Position numbers and translations under genes: made by a program. DNA of 64,000 nucleotides from an uncultured Bacteroidota bacterium. GTDB lineage: Bacteria > Bacteroidota > Bacteroidia > AKYH767-A > OLB10. Under the pieces are notes generated by a model. That model was not told the origin of the DNA. It made no database searches and was given only the letters and a program-made list of their open reading frames with translations. The stretch's first letter is position 1. Every line of letters starts with the position of its first letter. This document shows positions 9,506 through 20,024 of this stretch, one piece after another. The stretch lies in assembly GCA_900696575.1 (NCBI GenBank), contig CAADHD010000025.1, forward strand, positions 21,753 to 85,752. The letters are read 5' to 3'.

Positions 9506-11350
9506 ATGAGTAAACAAACTGAAATACTCGAAAGGGTAATCATCAAATTTGCAGGCGACAGCGGTGACGGAATGCAGCTTACCGGCACCCAGTTTACCAA
9601 TACGGCAGCCTTGCTGGGCAATGACCTTAGTACGTTTCCTGATTTTCCGGCTGAAATACGCGCTCCGCAAGGAACACTTGCCGGTGTTTCAGGATTTCAA
9701 TTGCACTTCGGAAGTGTAAACATTTACTCGCCTGGCGATGCCTGTGATGTACTGGTGGCTATGAATGCTGCAGCGCTCAAGGTAAATCTTTCTCAACTTA
9801 AAAAAGGCGGATTAATCATCGTTAATACTGAAGGATTTGATGCTAAAAACCTTCGCCTTGCCAATATCCCTGAAGATAAAAATCCGCTTAATGACGGATC
9901 GCTTGATAATTATCAGGTAATTAAAATTGACGTTACCAAACTTACCCGTGCCGCACTGGAAGGTTCAGGACTTGGCATAAAAGAAATTGACCGGAGCAAG
10001 AATATGTTTGTTCTCGGTTATCTCTACTGGATGTATAACCGCCCGCTCGAAAACAGCATCAAGTTTCTGGAAGAGAAGTTTTCGAAAAAGAAGGACATTC
10101 TTGATGCCAACATAAAAATTCTGAAAGCCGGTTATGCTTATGGCGATACAACTGAAACATCGTTGCGCAGATACATTGTTAATCCTGCACCCATGCCGCC
10201 CGGCACCTACCGTAACATTATGGGTAATCAGGCGGCAGCCATCGGTTTAATTGCTGCTGCAGAAAAATCGGGTTTGCCTTTGTTTTATGGTTCTTACCCA
10301 ATTACACCTGCCTCTGATATTTTGCATGAATTGGCACGTCATAAAAACTTTGGAGTCAGAAGTTTTCAGGCCGAAGATGAAATTGCCGCCATTAGTACGG
10401 CCATTGGCGCTTCCTTCGGTGGGCATCTTGCAGCAACCGCTTCATCAGGACCGGGCATTGCCCTTAAAGGCGAAGCCATTGGCCTGGCTGTGATGTATGA
10501 AATCCCTCTGGTTATTATTAATGTTCAGCGAGGCGGACCAAGTACAGGATTACCTACTAAAACCGAGCAGGCTGATTTACTTCAGGCGGTGAATGGCAGA
10601 AATGGCGAAGCTCCTGTTCCTGTGGTAGCTGCCAATTCTCCTGCCGATGCATTTGAAGCTACTTATGAAGCATGCCGCCTTGCACTTGAATTTATGACTC
10701 CTGTTTTCTTATTGAGTGATGGTTACATTGCCAATGGAGCCGAACCCTGGAAGTTTCCGCAAGCCGATGATTTGAAAGCCATTAAAGTTGAATTTCTTAA
10801 AGAGAAAAATGCCGGAGGCAAGTTCCTTCCTTACAAACGTAATGAGAAACTCTCCCGGCCATGGGCCATACCCGGTACTAAAGGATTAGAGCACCGCATT
10901 GGCGGAATAGAAAAACAGCACGAAACCGGAAACATCAGCTACGAACCCGAAAATCATGAATTCATGGTGCGATTGAGAAATGATAAAGTTGAAGGAATTG
11001 CTAATTACATACCTGAACAGAAACTTGACAGCGGCCCCGATAAAGGCAAACTGCTCATCCTTGGATGGGGCTCAACCTATGGAGCCATCAAGACTGCCTG
11101 TATTCATGCCCGCAGCGAAGGCTTTGATGCCGCTCATGCACATCTCCGATATGTAAAACCGTTTCCAAAAAACTTAGGCGAAATACTTTACAATTACGAA
11201 AAGGTATTGATTCCCGAAATGAATATGGGTCAATTACTCATGCTCATCAGAAGTAAATACATGATTCCGGCCATCGGGCTGAATAAAATTAAAGGACTGC
11301 CGTTTACTGCCGGTGAGATTAAAGACAAAATCATTGAATTGATGAAGTAA
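9506..11350 (+). CDS. korA: 2-oxoacid:acceptor oxidoreductase subunit alpha (gamma-alpha fusion; 2-oxoglutarate ferredoxin oxidoreductase type)
   Basis: [13 protein letters not shown]..., [57 protein letters not shown]. Confidence 0.93.
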   Translation: MSKQTEILERVIIKFAGDSGDGMQLTGTQFTNTAALLGNDLSTFPDFPAEIRAPQGTLAGVSGFQLHFGSVNIYSPGDACDVLVAMNAAALKVNLSQLKKGGLIIVNTEGFDAKNLRLANIPEDKNPLNDGSLDNYQVIKIDVTKLTRAALEGSGLGIKEIDRSKNMFVLGYLYWMYNRPLENSIKFLEEKFSKKKDILDANIKILKAGYAYGDTTETSLRRYIVNPAPMPPGTYRNIMGNQAAAIGLIAAAEKSGLPLFYGSYPITPASDILHELARHKNFGVRSFQAEDEIAAISTAIGASFGGHLAATASSGPGIALKGEAIGLAVMYEIPLVIINVQRGGPSTGLPTKTEQADLLQAVNGRNGEAPVPVVAANSPADAFEATYEACRLALEFMTPVFLLSDGYIANGAEPWKFPQADDLKAIKVEFLKEKNAGGKFLPYKRNEKLSRPWAIPGTKGLEHRIGGIEKQHETGNISYEPENHEFMVRLRNDKVEGIANYIPEQKLDSGPDKGKLLILGWGSTYGAIKTACIHARSEGFDAAHAHLRYVKPFPKNLGEILYNYEKVLIPEMNMGQLLMLIRSKYMIPAIGLNKIKGLPFTAGEIKDKIIELMK

Positions 11351-11367
11351 TATAACTGAAAAAAATC

Positions 11368-12414
11368 ATGACTGAAAATACAGCTCTTCAAAATTCTGAA
11401 CAGAAATTAACAGCCAAAGACCTTGTAACCGATCAGGAAGTACGCTGGTGCCCGGGTTGTGGCGATTATTCCATTCTTAAACAAGTGCAGACAGTAATTC
11501 CTGAACTTGGCATTCCGCGCGAAAACCTTGTATTTGTATCCGGAATAGGTTGCTCTTCGCGTTTCCCGTATTACATGGAAACCTACGGTATGCACAGCAT
11601 TCACGGTCGTGCTACGGCTATTGCTTCCGGATTGAAAGCAGCGCGGCCTGAATTAAGCGTATGGCTTGTTACCGGTGATGGTGATGCACTCTCGATTGGT
11701 GGAAATCATTTCATTCACATGCTGCGCAGAAATTTTAATGTAAACATTCTGCTTTTTAACAATCAGATTTATGGTTTGACCAAAGGACAGTATTCGCCAA
11801 CTTCGGAAGAAGGAAAAATAACAAAAAGCACTCCGATGGGAAGTGTAGATCATCCTTTCAATCCTATCGCTTTGGCCATGGGTGCTGACGGAACTTTCAT
11901 AGCCCGCAGTATGGACCGCGACCCGGTTCATCTTAAGGATATGCTGCGCAGATGCCATCAGCATAAAGGCACTTCGTTTCTCGAAATCTACCAGAACTGC
12001 AATGTGTTTAACGATGGTGCTTTCGAGATTTTTACCGAGAAAAAAACCAAAAAACAGGAAACACTTTTTGTTGAAAACGGAAAACCTTTAGTATTTGGCG
12101 CTAACAATGAGAAAGGCGTTAAGCTCGATGGTTTTACCCCCGTTATTGTTGACCTTACCGACAGCAGTAATTCTGTAAATGACCTTTGGGTTCATGATGA
12201 GCGCGACCGCGTAAAGGCCGGTATCCTCGGTCGATTCTTCGATAATCCTGCTCATGAAAATCATTTCCCGCGCCCGTTCGGTGTGTTTTATGTGGAAGAC
12301 CGTTTCTGCTACGAAGATGCATTGAATGAACAAATTAATTCAGTTTTATCTTCTAAAGGCAAAGGCGATTTGAATAAACTGCTCAGAGGAAGAGAAGTTT
12401 GGGAAATTGCCTGA
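11368..12414 (+). CDS. korB: 2-oxoacid:ferredoxin oxidoreductase subunit beta
   Basis: VRWCPGCGDYSIL, GIGCSSRFPYYM, TPP-binding VTGDGDALSIGGNHFIH...NNQIYGLTKGQYSPTS. Confidence 0.95.
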   Translation: MTENTALQNSEQKLTAKDLVTDQEVRWCPGCGDYSILKQVQTVIPELGIPRENLVFVSGIGCSSRFPYYMETYGMHSIHGRATAIASGLKAARPELSVWLVTGDGDALSIGGNHFIHMLRRNFNVNILLFNNQIYGLTKGQYSPTSEEGKITKSTPMGSVDHPFNPIALAMGADGTFIARSMDRDPVHLKDMLRRCHQHKGTSFLEIYQNCNVFNDGAFEIFTEKKTKKQETLFVENGKPLVFGANNEKGVKLDGFTPVIVDLTDSSNSVNDLWVHDERDRVKAGILGRFFDNPAHENHFPRPFGVFYVEDRFCYEDALNEQINSVLSSKGKGDLNKLLRGREVWEIA

Positions 12415-12587
12415 AGCAGGTGAGTGAAATTGATGATTCACAACTAAATTAAAGATTCTCTTTTTTTTAATTTCATTTCGGGAAATTGAATTTGTGATTT
12501 AATACGGAATCAATTCCTCAGTTCCCCTAAGAATGGAATTGCTTAGGAGATTAATTCATTTAACCATGGTCTGTTTACATTCGCCCC

Positions 12588-13364
12588 ATGGAACGCAAAG
12601 AGGAAAAGCTTAAAGCATTTGAAAAACTTTGTGAAATCATGGACAGGCTGCGGGCTGAATGTCCATGGGATAAAAAACAAACAATGGAAAGTTTGCGCCA
12701 TCTTACCATTGAAGAAGTTTATGAACTGGGCGATGCCATACTGAATAATGATGTAACCAACATTAAAAAAGAGCTTGGTGATTTGATGCTGCATATCATA
12801 TTCTATTCAAAGATTGCATCAGAACAGGCGGCTTTTGATATTGCCGATGTGATGAACGAAGAAAGTGAAAAACTCATTCACCGGCATCCGCACATTTACG
12901 GAGATGTTCAAGTTACAGGCGCTGATGAAGTTTCGCAGAACTGGGAACAATTAAAACTAAGGGAAGGAAAAGATAAATCTGTGCTGGGCGGAGTACCTGT
13001 TTCATTACCCGCCTTAGTGAAAGCCATGCGCATACAGGAAAAAGCACGCAGCGCAGGATTTGACTGGGAAAAGCCGGAACAGGTCTGGGAGAAAGTAGTA
13101 GAAGAGCTGAACGAATTCAAAAACGAATGTGAAAAGGGTGATACCGAAAGAATGAATGCGGAGTTTGGCGATTTGCTTTTTTCACTTATCAATTATGCCC
13201 GTTTTCTTAACATCAATCCCGAAGAAGCATTGGAAAGAACCAATCTTAAGTTCATCAAACGGTTCAGCTACCTCGAGAGCCAATCAAAAGCTGATGGAAA
13301 AGTTCTTAAAAAAATGACGCTCGAGGAAATGGATAAATACTGGAACAAAGCCAAAGAGCTGTGA
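12588..13364 (+). CDS. mazG: Nucleoside triphosphate pyrophosphohydrolase MazG
   Basis: CPWDKKQTMESLRHLTIEEVYELGDAI...KKELGDLMLHIIFYSKIA and second EExxE domain. Confidence 0.96.
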   Translation: MERKEEKLKAFEKLCEIMDRLRAECPWDKKQTMESLRHLTIEEVYELGDAILNNDVTNIKKELGDLMLHIIFYSKIASEQAAFDIADVMNEESEKLIHRHPHIYGDVQVTGADEVSQNWEQLKLREGKDKSVLGGVPVSLPALVKAMRIQEKARSAGFDWEKPEQVWEKVVEELNEFKNECEKGDTERMNAEFGDLLFSLINYARFLNINPEEALERTNLKFIKRFSYLESQSKADGKVLKKMTLEEMDKYWNKAKEL

Positions 13365-14149
13365 TGAAAAAGGCGCTTTTTCTTTTATCTTTCCTTTCAG
13401 TACAACTCAATGCGCAGGATACGTTAACAGGCCTCAATAAAGTTTTTTTAAAATCGCTTTTTTATGATGTTCATGACATTGTTCGTACTCCCTTTCATTC
13501 CGAAAACAGATCACTGCTTATTGGTGCCGGAGTGGTTTCAATAGTTACCGCTTCCTTTTTGCTGGATGATGAAATGAATCATCTTGTCCGGAAGAACAGG
13601 AATGATGATGCGGAATTCTGGTTTAATTACATGGCTAATCCGATAGGAAATCTTTACGGTTTCACCTTTGTAGCCGGATGGTATTTTAAAGGGATAATGG
13701 AAAAGGATAACCGAAGTAAAAATGTGGCATTAAATGCTGCTAAAGCTGTACTGATTAATACAGTGATTTCACAGGCCGTAAAACGAACGATGAAACGGGA
13801 CAGACCTTTTCAGCTTTACGATGCCGATGCGGATGACAGCTTTAATCCGTTTGAAGATGATAAAACCAATGATTCGTTTTACTCAGGTCACACATCTACA
13901 GCCTTTGCCATTGCCACTGTATTTGCTGATGAATACAAAGAGCATAAATGGGTTCCATATCTCGCCTATGGACTTGCCACTTCTGCTGCTTCAGCACGCA
14001 TATATCTGAATAAACACTGGATAAGCGATGTGGCGGCAGGCGCTGCCATCGGGTATTATATTGGCAAAGTAATAAGCAATGGAACGAACCGAAAGTATCA
14101 GTTAAGCTTTGTACCCGGTAATAAGATTTTATTTTCGCTGAGCTTTTAA
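13361..14149 (+). CDS. PAP2 superfamily phosphatase
   Basis: KRTMKRDRP...SFYSGHTSTAFA...HWISDVAAGAAIGYYIG; ATGA overlap with mazG. Confidence 0.9.
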   Translation: MMKKALFLLSFLSVQLNAQDTLTGLNKVFLKSLFYDVHDIVRTPFHSENRSLLIGAGVVSIVTASFLLDDEMNHLVRKNRNDDAEFWFNYMANPIGNLYGFTFVAGWYFKGIMEKDNRSKNVALNAAKAVLINTVISQAVKRTMKRDRPFQLYDADADDSFNPFEDDKTNDSFYSGHTSTAFAIATVFADEYKEHKWVPYLAYGLATSAASARIYLNKHWISDVAAGAAIGYYIGKVISNGTNRKYQLSFVPGNKILFSLSF

Positions 14150-14185
14150 CCCATTAAAAACATTTCGCAATATCGCAGAAAGACT

Positions 14186-14647
14186 ATGCTTAAGATCAAT
14201 GAAACAGCTCCCGATTTTACACTTTACAGTACTGCCAAACAACAAATAACGCTTTCATCGCTTCGCGGCAAACAGATAGTACTATTGTTTTTTCCGGCTG
14301 CCTTCACTTCCACCTGCACCAAAGAACTTTGCTTTGTTCGTGATAACATCAGTACTTACAACAACCTGAATGCAGTGGTTTTCGGAATATCCACAGACAT
14401 GGTATATTCACTTGTAAAATTTAAAGAAGAGCAGCAGTTGAATTTTGAACTATTGTCTGATTACAACCGTGAAGTAATTCAACTTTACCACACAGCGTAT
14501 GAAACATTCAACTACGGGATGAAAGGCGTAGCCAAACGTTCGGCATTTGTTATTGGCATTGACGGAATTATAAAATATGCCGAAGTACTTGAGAATGCAT
14601 CACTGGTGCCGGATTTTGAAAAGATTAAGGAAGCAATCACCCGTTAA
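14186..14647 (+). CDS. Peroxiredoxin (AhpC/TSA family, BCP-like)
   Basis: APDFTLYSTAKQQITLSSLRGKQIVLLFFPAAFTSTCTKELCFVRD. Confidence 0.92.
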   Translation: MLKINETAPDFTLYSTAKQQITLSSLRGKQIVLLFFPAAFTSTCTKELCFVRDNISTYNNLNAVVFGISTDMVYSLVKFKEEQQLNFELLSDYNREVIQLYHTAYETFNYGMKGVAKRSAFVIGIDGIIKYAEVLENASLVPDFEKIKEAITR

Positions 14648-14820
14648 CACAGTATTATCTCATACTATACAAAAATTATATTTCTGCTTTTTTCAACTTT
14701 TTCGAACAATGAGTGCAATGTTGAAATAAAAGCTATCCGTTTGATATTATCGGAAAGGCATTTATTATTTTTTATGATATTTGAGTGCTGAAATTAATTC
14801 ATTTATAACCTAATTATACT

Positions 14821-15390
14821 ATGAATCCATTTTGCCGAAACCTGGCTGTATTGCTTCTGATAAATTCCGGAATAGAAATGCAAGTACTTGCAAATGATAA
14901 GCCGCTAAACGAACTTCTTTCCATTTGCAGAAAAGCAAAAACCGAAACCGAAGACAACGGGAAGATGCTTGCCCGGTTAATTCCGGTAACTGATAAAAAA
15001 TACATTGAAGGAGTTCAACTTTATAATAAAGCAAGGGCTGATTTTGAAACGTGGATAGAGTTTTATTTGCTTGAATCGGAAGATGTAATCAGGAAAAGAA
15101 ACAAGCAGATTGATGAAAAAGTTATCCGAGAAAAAATCAATAATGCTCTTTCCTCGGTGAATGACTTTAATCGCTTTTGCAGCCAGATTTTTAATGCTTC
15201 ATCCGATCCTTTAGCCGCACGATCCGGACCGCAATCGGTAGTTCTTGAAGTGAATACTTGCTTCGGTTCAGCAGTTAATCTCTTAAAACTTTTAAAAGAT
15301 TCAAAAAGAGAAAAACAGGAGAATTTGAAAAGAGATTTAACGGAACGACTTTCGCGTTATCAAATAGCATCATTTAATGCGTGGAACTAA
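14821..15390 (+). CDS. Hypothetical secreted protein
   Basis: ORF in apparent operon with the transglutaminase-like gene; weak N-terminal hydrophobic segment. Confidence 0.55.
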   Translation: MNPFCRNLAVLLLINSGIEMQVLANDKPLNELLSICRKAKTETEDNGKMLARLIPVTDKKYIEGVQLYNKARADFETWIEFYLLESEDVIRKRNKQIDEKVIREKINNALSSVNDFNRFCSQIFNASSDPLAARSGPQSVVLEVNTCFGSAVNLLKLLKDSKREKQENLKRDLTERLSRYQIASFNAWN

Positions 15391-15410
15391 CATAACCTTA
15401 TATTAAAATT

Positions 15411-17078
15411 ATGAAAAAGTATCTCATCACTATTATCTTAGTAGTAGCCGGAGCAGCACTCATTGCTTATCCTTATTTATTTTCAGGAGGTGTAAATGAC
15501 CTTGAAGTTAAAATTGAAACAACTCCTGTTATCATGCCTGCATGTTATAAAGTATATGCCAATAGCGAAGCCATGTCAGGCCGGTTTTATTTGTTTAAAA
15601 TGATGATGACTAATAAGGGCAGCAGCCCGGTAAGAAAGGTTAAGGTGAACTATGAGATTCCCCGTTACATCGAAAAAACCGAACTTGCCAAAATGCCTGT
15701 GATTTATCCCGGTCAATCGGTGGTAGTAGCCTGTTACCCTGTTTTTAATGATGACATTGCAAATAAAACAACATCCTCGAAAGAAAAAACAAAAATCACC
15801 ATTGAAACAGCCTCAGATGAAACAGAAAAAGAATTTGCCTTCGAGATGAAAGGAAGGAATGAGTTTGTTTATTCCTGTATCCCGAATGATGAAATCAGAA
15901 CTTATTCTGATATGTATGACAACGATCCATTGGTAGTATGCTATGTAACCCCTGAAGACCCGATTATTAAATACTACACTCAACAGATCCAAGAAAAAAT
16001 ACTGAAAGGTGAGGCTGCTTCTGTAAATAGAAAAGCAGAAGAAGCTGTAAGATTTTTATTGGGTGTTTACCAGGCGACTTATCTCAGTCACATGGTTTAC
16101 AGCGGCACCAGTGGAGTGCCTGCAAAAATTGATGACCTTAGTACTTTGATACAGAGTATTCGACTTCCGCGCGAAGTAGTTACAGGGAATACAGGATTAT
16201 GTATTGAACTTTCTTTGCTTTATGCCAGCGTTATGATGTCAGCCGGACTGGATCCTGTTATTTATTTGATTCCCGGCCATGCATATCCCGGTTTTAAACT
16301 GAATGGTCAGTATTTCGCCATTGAAGCAACCGGAATTGGCGGGGAAGGAATGGGTGGACGGGCTGATGCAGAATCCGCCTACAAAACAGGAATGAAACAA
16401 TTGGATGAGTTTATCAAGTATGCACAAATGGGTGATGAGCGCTATTCCATTATTGATGTACGCGAATTGGTTCAGGCGCAAATCCGTCCTATGGAGTTAA
16501 AAGACGATGCATTTCTTCGTCAGAAGGTTGATAAAATAACAGAGTCATGGTCAGGTGGCAAAGGAATTCCGGAAAATGTAAATTATGCACAAAATCAGTC
16601 TGCCGGTGGTGGCGGAGGTGGCAATAGCGGAGGCGGATCGGATTATGATAATTCCGGTGCTTCGGGGATGAGCCGTTACAGCGGCCCTGTAAGTTTTAAT
16701 TATCCAGCAGGGTGGGCACGTTACAACCGTCCTTATCCGCAGGAACTTCCTCAACTTGTAACCCAGTTTGTTTCTCCCGATCAGATAGCAACTTTGCAAG
16801 TATATCAGATACAGGGTGTGGGAAATGCAGCGGCTGCCATGCAATTGCTGCAACAGCAGCTTTATATGAGCGGATCGCAAATTCAGTATCAGCCTTCAGG
16901 AAGCAATGGCGGATTCCAGATTTTTAACGGAGTTACTTATTCGCAGGGAGGAAATCTGCAATGGGTGGCTTACATGAAACCTTCCGGTGGCGGTGTTGCC
17001 GGATTGGTATTAGGATATGCTCAGGGCGGGAATGCATACAATCAACTTTTTACACAGGTAATTTCAAGCTTACGTTAA
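15411..17078 (+). CDS. Transglutaminase-like cysteine-protease-fold envelope protein with C-terminal PsbP/DcrB-like domain
   Basis: N-terminal TM; NTGLCIELSLLYASVMMSAGLDPVIYLIPGHAYPGF...GQYFAIEATGIG (Cys, His, Glu/Asp order); Gly-rich linker; VSFNYPAGWARY domain. Confidence 0.65.
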   Translation: MKKYLITIILVVAGAALIAYPYLFSGGVNDLEVKIETTPVIMPACYKVYANSEAMSGRFYLFKMMMTNKGSSPVRKVKVNYEIPRYIEKTELAKMPVIYPGQSVVVACYPVFNDDIANKTTSSKEKTKITIETASDETEKEFAFEMKGRNEFVYSCIPNDEIRTYSDMYDNDPLVVCYVTPEDPIIKYYTQQIQEKILKGEAASVNRKAEEAVRFLLGVYQATYLSHMVYSGTSGVPAKIDDLSTLIQSIRLPREVVTGNTGLCIELSLLYASVMMSAGLDPVIYLIPGHAYPGFKLNGQYFAIEATGIGGEGMGGRADAESAYKTGMKQLDEFIKYAQMGDERYSIIDVRELVQAQIRPMELKDDAFLRQKVDKITESWSGGKGIPENVNYAQNQSAGGGGGGNSGGGSDYDNSGASGMSRYSGPVSFNYPAGWARYNRPYPQELPQLVTQFVSPDQIATLQVYQIQGVGNAAAAMQLLQQQLYMSGSQIQYQPSGSNGGFQIFNGVTYSQGGNLQWVAYMKPSGGGVAGLVLGYAQGGNAYNQLFTQVISSLR

Positions 17079-17098
17079 CCTTTTAAAACGCACGAATT

Positions 17099-17719
17099 AT
17101 GAAAAAAATTCTCATCATAACTTTCCTTGTTTCATCTATAAGTCTAAAAGCGCAGGAAATAATAAAACCACTGAAAGTGAACATTGAGTTTCTGGTGGAT
17201 AAATACGGTAATGCCAAAACTACTTACGCTATGAAAATGACCGCTTCTCAATGGGATAATTTCAAACGCAGCATGGGCAACAATCAGTCATTGCTTAAAC
17301 GTACCATGGAACGTGCAATGCCTGCTTATTTCCTTTCTGATTTTGAATACAAGGAAGTTGCAATGGATCGCAGCTATCAGCTATCCTTCAATGCTTACGG
17401 TGTTTGTAAACCCGGTGCTGATGGTCGCTGGCATGCAGAATTGGGAGAAAAAAATCCGGACATTACCAAACTATCTGACAACAGTTATATGATCATATCT
17501 GAAATGTCTTCAGGCGGTGGTTTGATTCAGGCCAATCAGAAAGTGATTTTCCCGGATGAAGCAAGCGATATTAAAATGGATAAAGATGCTTTTGGAAAAG
17601 CTTTATTCTCGTTTAATATGAGCGGTGCCTCAGGTTCTGGCAAAATGATGATGTATGGCGGAATTGGTTTGATTGTTTTAGGATTATTTTTCGGATGGAA
17701 GAACTCTCGCTCCGCGTAA
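17099..17719 (+). CDS. Hypothetical exported protein with C-terminal TM anchor
   Basis: Signal peptide MKKILIITFLVSSISLKAQ; C-terminal MMMYGGIGLIVLGLFFGWKNSRS. Confidence 0.6.
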   Translation: MKKILIITFLVSSISLKAQEIIKPLKVNIEFLVDKYGNAKTTYAMKMTASQWDNFKRSMGNNQSLLKRTMERAMPAYFLSDFEYKEVAMDRSYQLSFNAYGVCKPGADGRWHAELGEKNPDITKLSDNSYMIISEMSSGGGLIQANQKVIFPDEASDIKMDKDAFGKALFSFNMSGASGSGKMMMYGGIGLIVLGLFFGWKNSRSA

Positions 17720-17757
17720 TTACTATCAGGCAACCTTAAAAGCAGAATTTGAAAGCT

Positions 17758-19230
17758 ATGACTACCACAACCAAGATAATGGTATTGGCCATTGCTTTGA
17801 CCGCCCACAGTTCAGGAGCATTTTCTCAGGTGGAAATTAAAATCAAAACTTGGCCTAATACCGAAATGAATGCCAACCATACATCCTACATTCCCAGCGA
17901 TGTTAAAGCCGGTTTTCTGCATACCATGCAACCGAACTGTCTATCAGAAGCAGAGCGGAAGCTGCTGATGGAAGAGGCAGACAGGAATTTCGAAATGATA
18001 AAAAGGAACAAGCCCGATCAGATTATTCAACGCATTGCTATGCCGCCTGCATTTATTTGGCCGGTTCAACCGAAAGCAGGATTTAATGATTACGGATATT
18101 TTACAGTTCAAAATCTGGTAGATCATAATGCTTCTTTCCCCAATCAATTACTCGATTACAATTGCGGCAACCGCACTTATGATTGGGCTGGCGGCAATCA
18201 TGCCGGTACAGATATTATTTATTGGCCATACCCCTGGCGCAGGATGGACGAAGAAGTAATGGAAATCAGAGCGGCAGCCGATGGAAACATAATCATTAAA
18301 AAGGATGGATTTTTCGACAGAATGTGTGTGAATGCCGGCAATCCAAACTGGAACGGAATTGTGCTACAGCACAGCGATGGAAGCCGTTCCATTTATATGC
18401 ACTTTAAAAATGGTGGAATCACAAATAAAGGGGTAGGCGATGCTGTAGCTGCAGGGGAATATCTGGGGCTGGCGGCTTCATCAGGCAGTTCCAACTGGCC
18501 GCATTTGCATTTTGAAGTGTCCTCTTCAACACTTACTCCGATGGATCCTTATCAGGGAAATTGCAACAGCATGAATCCTATTTCTTTGTGGCAGACACAA
18601 CATCCTTATAATGTTCCAACAGTAAACAGAATCTGCAGCAAGTACAGAACAATAGATTATTACTCATGTCCGAATCCTGAAATCACTTTTGAACGTGATA
18701 CATTCAGCATTGGAGATACCTTGTCGTTATGGCTCTATGTTCGTGATCTTGTTCAAAATACAACCTTTCAGTTAGAGTTATTTAATCCTTCAAATCAGTT
18801 AGCCAATTCATGGAGTTTTACTGTTCCATGGGCAACATGGCCAACTTCATATTTAAGTTGGTATTGGATGGTTGATCCATGGTGGGTTCAAGGATGGTGG
18901 AAGTTTAAAGCAACCTGGGAAGGTAATTCCTATGAACATTTATTTTTTATGACCGGTCAGCCTTCAGGAATGATTGAAACTGATAAACCATCATTCCGCT
19001 TATTTCCAAATCCGGCAAGAGAATCAACAATGCTTTCAGGACGGTCACTACAAAAAGGAGATCTGATATTTATCAGCAATTCATTAGGTCAGATCAGTAA
19101 AACTTATGCTGTACCAGATGATTCCAATGAAATGGCAATAAGTCTTGAAGGTCTCAAATCCGGTTATTACACACTGTCTGTAAAAAGCAGCATTGGCACA
19201 ATTTACAAACCGCTGAGCATCATAGATTAA
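17758..19230 (+). CDS. M23-family peptidase with T9SS C-terminal sorting domain
   Basis: HAGTDIIYW ... YMHFKNG...GVGDAVAAGEYLGLAASSGSSNWPHLHFEV; C-terminal FRLFPNPARES...LSIID. Confidence 0.85.
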   Translation: MTTTTKIMVLAIALTAHSSGAFSQVEIKIKTWPNTEMNANHTSYIPSDVKAGFLHTMQPNCLSEAERKLLMEEADRNFEMIKRNKPDQIIQRIAMPPAFIWPVQPKAGFNDYGYFTVQNLVDHNASFPNQLLDYNCGNRTYDWAGGNHAGTDIIYWPYPWRRMDEEVMEIRAAADGNIIIKKDGFFDRMCVNAGNPNWNGIVLQHSDGSRSIYMHFKNGGITNKGVGDAVAAGEYLGLAASSGSSNWPHLHFEVSSSTLTPMDPYQGNCNSMNPISLWQTQHPYNVPTVNRICSKYRTIDYYSCPNPEITFERDTFSIGDTLSLWLYVRDLVQNTTFQLELFNPSNQLANSWSFTVPWATWPTSYLSWYWMVDPWWVQGWWKFKATWEGNSYEHLFFMTGQPSGMIETDKPSFRLFPNPARESTMLSGRSLQKGDLIFISNSLGQISKTYAVPDDSNEMAISLEGLKSGYYTLSVKSSIGTIYKPLSIID

Positions 19231-19231
19231 A

Positions 19232-19249
19232 CAGAAAATTATTTTTCTG
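19232..19249. terminator. AT-rich hairpin at convergent gene ends
   Basis: CAGAAAA-ttat-TTTTCTG spanning the intergenic gap and the last codons of the minus gene. Confidence 0.45.
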
Positions 19250-20024
19250 AAACCGAAAAACCGGTGGAGTCATAATAAATCCACCGGTTATTTAGTTTTA
19301 TGGCAGTTTGCTGATGATTATCAATCTGCTCACTTATGATGGTATTGAATTTATCCGGAGAGAGATAAACCAGCTTATCGTCTTTGGTAAATACAATTTC
19401 TGAATCGGTTAAATAAAAATGGTCAGCATTTTCGGCTGAATACGACTGCATGTAATTACCGAAGCGGTCTAAGACCAAAATTCCTGAACCTCGGTTGCTG
19501 ATGGCAATTATCTTTTCGTTTTCAGCCATCATCACCGGTTCAAAACTATCATTAAGTGCAGCACGTAAATCATTCTCCTGAATGCGGTTAAGGCTATAAT
19601 CAAACCTAAAAAGTTTTTGTGTTGCCTGATCAAACACCCTGAATCCATCATTGCGTGAATTACAAACCAAAGTTGCCAGCAAAATTCCCAAATCAGAAAG
19701 GACAATGGTTGACTGTACATGCAATTGGTCATTAAGCAGATAAATCGTTTGCTCGGCACGCGAAAAAACAAGAATTTTAAGCGGGTTGCTCACATCAACA
19801 GAGGTAATTCCTCCTGTTATTCGCTGCGTAAATGAATTTATTTGCCGGCATTCAAGGTCATACTGAAACAAGCCGGTATTGTTCACAGCATAAATTCTGT
19901 TAAGCCTGTCGAAATATAAATGGTTGACAGGGGTTTTTACTGCGCAATAAACTCTTTCCTGCTGAGCATGGGAATATAATGGCAACAAAAGAAGATGAAA
20001 AATAAACAGTAAAGAACTTCTCAT
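19239..20024 (-). CDS. Exported beta-propeller-like hypothetical protein
   Basis: Signal peptide MRSSLLFIFHLLLLPLYSHAQ; repeated strand motifs; ATGA overlap with upstream GH3 gene. Confidence 0.6.
   Translation of the reverse strand: MRSSLLFIFHLLLLPLYSHAQQERVYCAVKTPVNHLYFDRLNRIYAVNNTGLFQYDLECRQINSFTQRITGGITSVDVSNPLKILVFSRAEQTIYLLNDQLHVQSTIVLSDLGILLATLVCNSRNDGFRVFDQATQKLFRFDYSLNRIQENDLRAALNDSFEPVMMAENEKIIAISNRGSGILVLDRFGNYMQSYSAENADHFYLTDSEIVFTKDDKLVYLSPDKFNTIISEQIDNHQQTAIKLNNRWIYYDSTGFSVSEK

Noticed and set aside
12506-12547. Pseudoknot as a preQ1 riboswitch
   Set aside because: The topology is similar but I do not see the preQ1 core sequence, and the downstream gene is mazG, not queuosine-related.
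16596-16680. Gly-rich stretch (GGGGGGNSGGGSDYDNSG) as a DNA tandem repeat
   Set aside because: Codon usage varies; it is a protein linker, not a nucleotide repeat.
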